This document shows, piece after piece, positions 8,239 to 11,069 of a stretch of DNA of 11,069 nt. A program made the translations under genes and the position numbers. Source of the stretch: Volvariella volvacea V23. Lineage: Eukaryota > Basidiomycota > Agaricomycetes > Agaricales > Pluteaceae. The notes below the pieces were generated by a model. The model saw nothing but the letters and a program-made list of their open reading frames with translations, had not been told where the DNA came from and did not search any database. Within the stretch, counting starts at the first letter, position 1. Every line of letters begins with the position of its first letter. Where the stretch lies: contig KB722755.1 in the NCBI GenBank assembly GCA_000349905.1, positions 662,344 to 673,412 of the forward strand, read 5' to 3'.

Positions 8239-9700
8239 TCACTGATTCCAACAGATTTCATGATCGTCTGAGCATGAAATCATGCAACTCCTTATAGGAC
8301 TTCTAGCAGAACACCACTTCAAGGGATCGACCAAAGTACTGTGTTCCTGTGGCTGGAGGTGAGGTTATATGCGCATCATTTGAGCAATATCTTACCTCTT
8401 CTTTCTTTTCGACGGCGAGGACACGTGCATAGAAGATTTTATAGGGCATTAAGATGCGAAAGAGCTCATTAGTTGTCCTTGATATAAGCAGGATATCGGA
8501 CCCAGCTACTGGTAGGAATGAGCTTCGAGGATTGGAGTTTGTGAAGAGCTTGCGATATTGTATAGCTTGAATATGAGAGAACCTGGTGGTTCCAGTCAGC
8601 AAGTTTTCTACATGTGAGGAAATGGAGATTGAGGGTTGTAGTGCAGATGGGGTTTATCTTACCTTTATGCCGATACCACTTCCTGCCGTCCGTCTGAACC
8701 GCTCTCCACAATGGCATGTAGAACCTGTAGAATCCAAGTTTTTCACATCGAGGATAGGATGGTAGATGCATAAGGCTAGGTGCTCGTTTTAGTATGAATT
8801 AGGACACTAACCTCTAGGTGTCCGGTGTCCTCGCACCATGAAAGCTCTATTGTCTTGAAGGAGCCCGTTGGTGATACATGTTAGGCCTATCAAAGGTGTG
8901 ACGAATTAAAAAAATGAACGAGGCATCAAGAGAATCGGAACATACACCAAATTGTCCATGGAATTCAGGTTGGCCATCCGCTTGCTTTTGTTCATGATTT
9001 CTACGCCGCACTAGAATTCCTGCAAGCTGCTTAGCACTCAGAACACGAGAACGTAGGAAATGAATTGACACCGCGTGCACTGCAAATAACCCATGTCTAG
9101 AAGAGATGGGAAATCATAAGGCGTTGATTTCAGTGGAATAACAAACCGATCGTACTCACACTACCACTCAGACTACCCCTATTGTTCCCCAAGGTTGAAA
9201 TAAACGCTCTCGTTAAACCCCAAGGCAACTGCCCATACACTCTTTCCGTGCCATTTCTCCAAGGTTCTTCGATAACTGAAATGGCCTTTTTGCCAACTTT
9301 CTTGAGCACGCTAAAGGGCTTTTTTATATATCTCGCGTTGTTGATGTTCAGATGTCAGTAGGTCGCCTTTTGGTGATGCATAGAGCGCATTTAGCCATGA
9401 AGGAACGCTTAGATTCCATTCAGTCAAGAACTTATGATGAGGACGATCATTTTAATTCAAGAATCTGCAAATCTCAAGTAACAAACGCACATCACGAGCA
9501 TAGCCAACCTCGCATAGGCTTTGACGAATGTTGGGTCTATATCAGTAACCTATATCAGTAACCTAAAAAGTAGAGAAACGGATCCGTAAGTCATTCAATT
9601 GCCACACACATAGATATCACAACGCGGGTTGTCAAAGCATACGACTGCAATAATGGGCCTAGCGTACCTTTTGAGGGTACTTCCACCCAGCAAAACGAGC
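8239..9700 (-). pseudogene. TPR-protein gene, C-terminal half with duplicated segment A
   Basis: The minus-strand gene continues from segment B (upstream, higher coordinates). Segment A has a 105-bp intron (9563-9667, donor GTACGC, acceptor TTTTTAG), after which VTDIDPTFVKAYARLA reads as a textbook TPR helix pair. Further introns with GT..AG ends are 9097-9159 (63 bp), 8887-8947 (61 bp), 8608-8662 (55 bp) and 8347-8395 (49 bp). The last two join frames cleanly: WYRHK|ENLLTGTTRF, then VEKKEE|EHSTLVDPLK, ending SCSDDHEICWNQ and a stop at 8239-8241. Joining across 8887-8947 gives HGQFGLTCITNGLLQDN. The connection near 8725-8811 is uncertain. In segment A there are stops and frame changes around 9200-9480, so it is probably dead or chimeric. 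TPR proteins are scaffolds for protein-protein contacts; no partner can be named. Confidence 0.5.
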
Positions 9701-10470
9701 AAGGATTAGATGAACAGAAATAAAAATACAGCGTGTCTGAAAACAATCTGGGTTGGTGGGAACCGCGGTTAAATGTGCAGCAATTAGGTAAACCTCCATG
9801 ATGGCCACCGCCTTTTGCCACCATACTGTGACCGCGCATCAACCTGAATCGTTGAATCCAACCTCGGAATGCGAGCAGGAGATGGAGTACCATCACGTGT
9901 GTTGCAAAAAGCCCATGCATAGAAAAGATGGGAAATTAAGGGGCGTCGTCTCTGGTTGGATAGACCAGCCATACTCACAATACTACTCAAACTACCCACG
10001 TTAAGGGCAGAATCAACGCCCTCGCTAAATCCCATGGCAACTTTCCCCCACTTCATCCCAATGTATTTGTCCGAGATACTTTGGTAGCGAAGGTGGCCTT
10101 CTGCCAGCCCTTCTTGAGGACGGTGAAGCGCGTTTTGATGTTCCTCGCACTGCCGCATGTCGGATCTTCCTTGGGTGAGGCGTCGAGCGCATTTTTCCAT
10201 GCAGGAACGCTCAAGCCCCATACAATCAAGAACCTGAGATGAGGACGACCAGTTACATCTGAGAATCCGTAGGTCATGGAACAAACGCACGCCGCGGGCA
10301 GTGGCCAATTTAGGATGGGTTTTAGCGTACGTCTGATCTACTAAAGTCGTGGAGAATAAATCGTAAGCCACACGATCTCCACACACAAAGACATCGCAAC
10401 GCGGGGCAATGAAAGATACGACTGCAATAGACGGGCATGGCATACCTTTGCGTATTCTTGACAACCTCCA
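8980..10470 (-). repeat. Internal tandem duplication within the TPR gene
   Basis: Segment B (about 9770-10470) and segment A (about 8980-9700) are homologous along their length. Shared marks include CATGGG with a following Leu-Phe-Ala reading (9911-9916 and about 9091-9095), WKNALDASPK versus WLNALYASPK, and the 105-bp intron in both. The offset is about 820 bp at one end and 778 bp at the other. Segments upstream of B and downstream of A are single, so this is duplication of the middle of one gene rather than two full paralogues. Confidence 0.7.
9537..9562 (-). repeat. 13-bp tandem duplication at a splice acceptor
   Basis: CTATATCAGTAAC occurs twice in a row (9537-9549, 9550-9562) right next to the acceptor of the 105-bp intron in segment A. 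Each unit ends in TAG on the minus strand, so it offers a second acceptor 13 bp downstream. Keeping both units shifts the frame of the TPR exon. Confidence 0.95.
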
Positions 10471-10717
10471 AGAATCGATCATAAAGACAATTCTGCATCG
10501 CTTTTGGCACCAATTGTAGTGCCGCGAGGCTTTGGGAGATTTAGATGACAAGTCGCTCGATTTGCGAGAGGGATAGCGTTGTTGTCGTTCAGCGCAATTG
10601 CTTGATGACAACAGACAGTATTTCTTTTGTGAGAAAAGAGTGTTTCCCTTGCTTGAGTTGTGCGATGTGTGCAGGTACAGTAGCCACCGGTAAGGACTTG
10701 AGACGATCAAAGTGTCA
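9770..10717 (-). pseudogene. TPR-protein gene, N-terminal part with duplicated segment B
   Basis: The first TPR is split over three minus-strand frames: VATVPAHIAQLKQGKHSF with ILSVVIKQL (10592-10690), then IALNDNNAIL, then LANRATCHLNL (10536-10568). Together these follow the usual order of a TPR protein start, but the frames do not join. A 105-bp intron (10341-10445, donor GTATGC, acceptor ACTTTAG) then joins RIRK to VDQTYAKTHPKLATA in frame, a second TPR-like helix. The second intron (9978 down to 9917) keeps the donor GTGAGT but has TG where segment A has the acceptor AG. No in-frame ATG precedes the first TPR. A long open minus-strand frame covers 9784-10710, but it reads through the intron positions and is probably fortuitous in part. 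Confidence 0.5.
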
Positions 10718-10746
10718 CAAGTTGGGCAAGCTTTGATGCTATGGTG

Positions 10747-10754
10747 TTTTTATA
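10747..10754 (-). promoter_or_regulatory. TATA-like box for the TPR gene
   Basis: TATAAAAA on the minus strand lies about 50 bp upstream of the first protein-like codons of the TPR gene. The spacing fits a core promoter, although the start codon is not preserved. Confidence 0.4.
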
Positions 10755-10755
10755 T

Positions 10756-10937
10756 CTGTTGGCCTATGTTGTGCTGGATAATTGCCCAGTGATAGAGTCT
10801 GAAGGAAAGACGTTTGAGAGCATATCCATGATAGAGTTATTGGCGACGACGAACTGTTATCAATAGAGAACCAATTTTGATTAGCAAAGTGAGCGAGAGT
10901 TGTACCAACAGGGATGAGAGACGACTGAAGATTTAAT
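10756..10937. other. Intergenic stretch, no gene seen
   Basis: Minus-strand ATG at about 10830 opens MDMLSNVFPSDSITGQL and stops after about 21 codons. No family character. It may be 5' flanking DNA of the TPR gene. Confidence 0.3.
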
Positions 10938-11060
10938 CTGCGTCGAGATCACGGTGGCCAGCAGAAGACGCTCGTTGGGCGGTGGTTAGGTAATTCGACT
11001 CACCTGAGTCTCCCCACCACCGTGGGGAAGCTCAACATTGTCCATCACAAGTCCTACCAT
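10938..11060 (-). CDS. Possible 5' exon and intron of an unknown gene (candidate)
   Basis: A minus-strand ATG at 11060 opens MVGLVMDNVELPHGGGETQ, followed at once by a good donor GTGAGT (11003-10998). A branch-point-like CCTAACC lies inside, and GACGCAG is a possible acceptor, giving a 66-bp intron (10938-11003) of typical fungal size. The frame then stays open for about 18 codons and stops. The coding sequence may begin left of the ATG, outside the window. No family is recognised, so this may be a small gene, a gene fragment or chance. Confidence 0.25.
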
Positions 11061-11069
11061 CCCTACCGC

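Noticed and set aside
7915..8261. Minus-strand frames of about 100 codons
   Set aside because: They overlap the plus-strand protein-like readings, have low-complexity Ser/Thr/Pro content and no recognisable motif.
8776..8811. 36-bp intron in the TPR gene
   Set aside because: Shorter than the other introns here (49-105 bp). A longer alternative 8725-8811 exists but neither joins to the clearly protein-like frame downstream.
10422..10445. 24-bp GT..AG micro-intron in segment B
   Set aside because: Too short to splice. The 105-bp intron using the same donor is matched in both segments.
9784..10710. 308-codon open minus-strand frame as an intact gene
   Set aside because: It reads straight through a 105-bp intron shared with segment A and switches between real and shadow frames of the TPR gene, so it is not a faithful product.
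11011..11028. 7-bp hairpin TCCCCAC/GTGGGGA as a terminator
   Set aside because: No T-run, lies inside a possible exon of a eukaryotic genome, and too short to support a role.
1..11069. CRISPR array, rRNA, intact tRNA or prokaryotic operon
   Set aside because: No regularly spaced repeats, no rRNA-like blocks, no full cloverleaf, and gene style is that of an intron-bearing eukaryote.

Overview
The window looks like nuclear DNA of a filamentous fungus, most likely a basidiomycete (Agaricomycete-like). It has short introns of about 49-105 bp with GT..AG ends, several LTR-retrotransposon remnants, and gene debris without operon-like spacing or Shine-Dalgarno sites. The organism call is inference from sequence style. 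No intact protein-coding gene, rRNA, tRNA gene or CRISPR array is visible, and I found no convincing new molecular system.

Left part (1-6433) is layered transposon debris. A minus-strand LTR (1-552) abuts the 3' end of a plus-strand Gypsy-like element (internal remnant 553-1214 with polypurine tract, LTR 1215-1805). That LTR in turn interrupts an older, decayed copy of the first LTR family (1806-2240). Then comes about 2.6 kb of extremely CpG-poor sequence holding a 161-bp foldback MITE-like element (2599-2759), a decayed promoter/coding-like stretch (3630-4213) and a tRNA-like SINE head (about 4655-4811). A clean solo LTR (4817-5578) with a 5-bp target duplication GAGTC sits inside this old sequence, and the old CpG-poor sequence resumes to about 6433.

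Right part (6434-11069) has ordinary CpG content and consists of broken genes. On the plus strand, 6856-7398 is a mostly open but stop-interrupted frame of unknown family, and 7530-8238 is a second decayed coding stretch with weak resemblance to KOW/Spt5-like proteins, broken by a 25-bp tandem duplication. Convergent to it on the minus strand is a multi-intron gene (about 10717 down to 8239) that reads as a TPR-repeat protein. Its 5' third is spread over three reading frames, its middle is tandemly duplicated (copies about 800 bp apart, each keeping a 105-bp intron), and its 3' exons splice cleanly to a stop at 8239. The far right end holds a TATA-like box for this gene and a possible exon/intron of a further minus-strand gene.

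The most informative signal is a CpG clock. Five of five CpGs in the aligned part of the young LTR are TpG or CpA in the old copy. CpG density then dates the layers: about 1 per 45 bp in the Gypsy-like piece, 1 per 32 bp in the solo LTR, and about 1 per 570 bp in the old flanks.
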